A DNA stretch of 7,618 nucleotides from Bacteroidales bacterium (GTDB taxonomy: Bacteria; Bacteroidota; Bacteroidia; Bacteroidales; UBA932). The DNA lies in the NCBI GenBank assembly GCA_017556665.1, contig JAFYMJ010000194.1:1-7618 (forward strand), in the 5' to 3' direction. This document shows positions 7,180-7,618 of the stretch, piece after piece. Position 1 is the stretch's first letter. Each line of letters starts with the position of its first letter. The notes under the pieces were generated by a model. The model was not told the DNA's origin and searched no databases. It saw only the letters and a program-made list of their open reading frames with translations. The translations under genes were made by a program, and so were the position numbers.

Positions 7180-7618
7180 TTATTTTACTCTTATGATTCT
7201 TATTCCATCGCAAGTTTTTGAGCTGTTTGCATATTCAACCAAAGTTTTGGTTTCCACTACCACTTTTTTTGCACCATATGATGCGTGTATAAAGTGAACC
7301 TCTCCATCCACATGGTATATATATCCCACATGTGCAATGTCCAATCCTTTAACCGATGTGTTAAGTCCAAGAATATCACCATCTTTCAAATCTTTTAGGA
7401 CATTTGGAATATCCTCTTTCTTAATTAGATAGTAGTCATATTCATTCAGCTTGAGTTCAGCTTCCCTTATTGTAGCAACCTCCTTAGGGGAGTCTTTCAA
7501 CTGTTTGTATGAGTCTGTGTGGGTGCTCATATAAGAGAATTTTTGTCCCGATAAATTTCCGCCGCTAAGATCTTTTGTAATCTCTGTAAAGATTCCATTT
7601 TTTTCTCCTTGCATTATC
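7180..7618 (-). CDS. DUF1460 NlpC/P60-like amidase, C-terminal part (5' end beyond window)
   Basis: The frame is open to the right edge. The ATG at 7614 is most likely an internal Met, because an in-frame codon precedes it and DUF1460 proteins are usually about 250-300 aa with the catalytic Cys earlier than this. Counting from that Met, the visible 144 residues contain FSYMSTH (26-32), DGDILGLNTS (78-87), the signature GLDIAHVG with His95, HFIHAS with His110, and the closing GIRIIRVK. These match DUF1460, a papain-like (NlpC/P60 superfamily) N-acetylmuramoyl-L-alanine amidase that removes stem peptides from muropeptides during cell-wall turnover. His95 is the likely catalytic His. The nucleophile Cys and any signal peptide are not visible, so secretion and activity cannot be judged here. 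The stop is TAA at 7180-7182, 10 nt before the DUF362 gene. The family call is strong; substrate specificity is from family knowledge. Confidence 0.88.
   Translation of the reverse strand, partial: IMQGEKNGIFTEITKDLSGGNLSGQKFSYMSTHTDSYKQLKDSPKEVATIREAELKLNEYDYYLIKKEDIPNVLKDLKDGDILGLNTSVKGLDIAHVGYIYHVDGEVHFIHASYGAKKVVVETKTLVEYANSSKTCDGIRIIRVK

Noticed and set aside
7612..7614. ATG at 7614 as true start of the DUF1460 gene
   Set aside because: The frame stays open upstream to the edge, and the visible part is only the C-terminal half of a DUF1460 protein. The catalytic Cys must lie farther upstream.

Overview
The window is AT-rich and looks like Bacteroidota, most likely a gut-type Bacteroidales. 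The evidence is lipoproteins with GLUG-type glycine repeats, a DUF1460 amidase, a dicluster DUF362 ferredoxin-like protein, and A/T-only leaders without Shine-Dalgarno sequences. The genus cannot be fixed from sequence alone. All four genes lie on the minus strand, so transcription runs from the right edge to the left edge.

Right part (7618 down to about 5990): the C-terminal half of a DUF1460 NlpC/P60-like N-acetylmuramoyl-L-alanine amidase enters from the edge. It is followed after 10 nt by a complete DUF362 protein with two [4Fe-4S] motifs. A 13-bp perfect hairpin with a U-rich tail ends this pair.

Left part (5915 down to 1): after a roughly 85-nt AT-rich gap, which probably carries a promoter, come two tandem lipoprotein genes 14 nt apart. 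The first (965 aa) is complete. It has a lipobox, an N-terminal domain and a GLUG array predicted to form a beta-solenoid. That array is interrupted by a helical, strongly hydrophobic insert of about 215 residues, after which the repeats resume. The second gene has no stop codon in the window: it is open for 1001 codons from its ATG at 3003 to base 1. It also has a lipobox, and about 18 GLUG-like repeats that follow two different sequence patterns.

The two lipoproteins are probably co-transcribed and work together at the cell envelope as repeat-rich surface or periplasmic proteins; no enzymatic motif is visible in either. The amidase/Fe-S pair is a separate transcription unit and need not be functionally related to them. 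The most unusual feature is the uncharged, glycine-rich helical module inside the first GLUG lipoprotein. No RNA genes, mobile elements or CRISPR arrays were seen. The whole window is coding except for 10-, 150- and 14-nt gaps.
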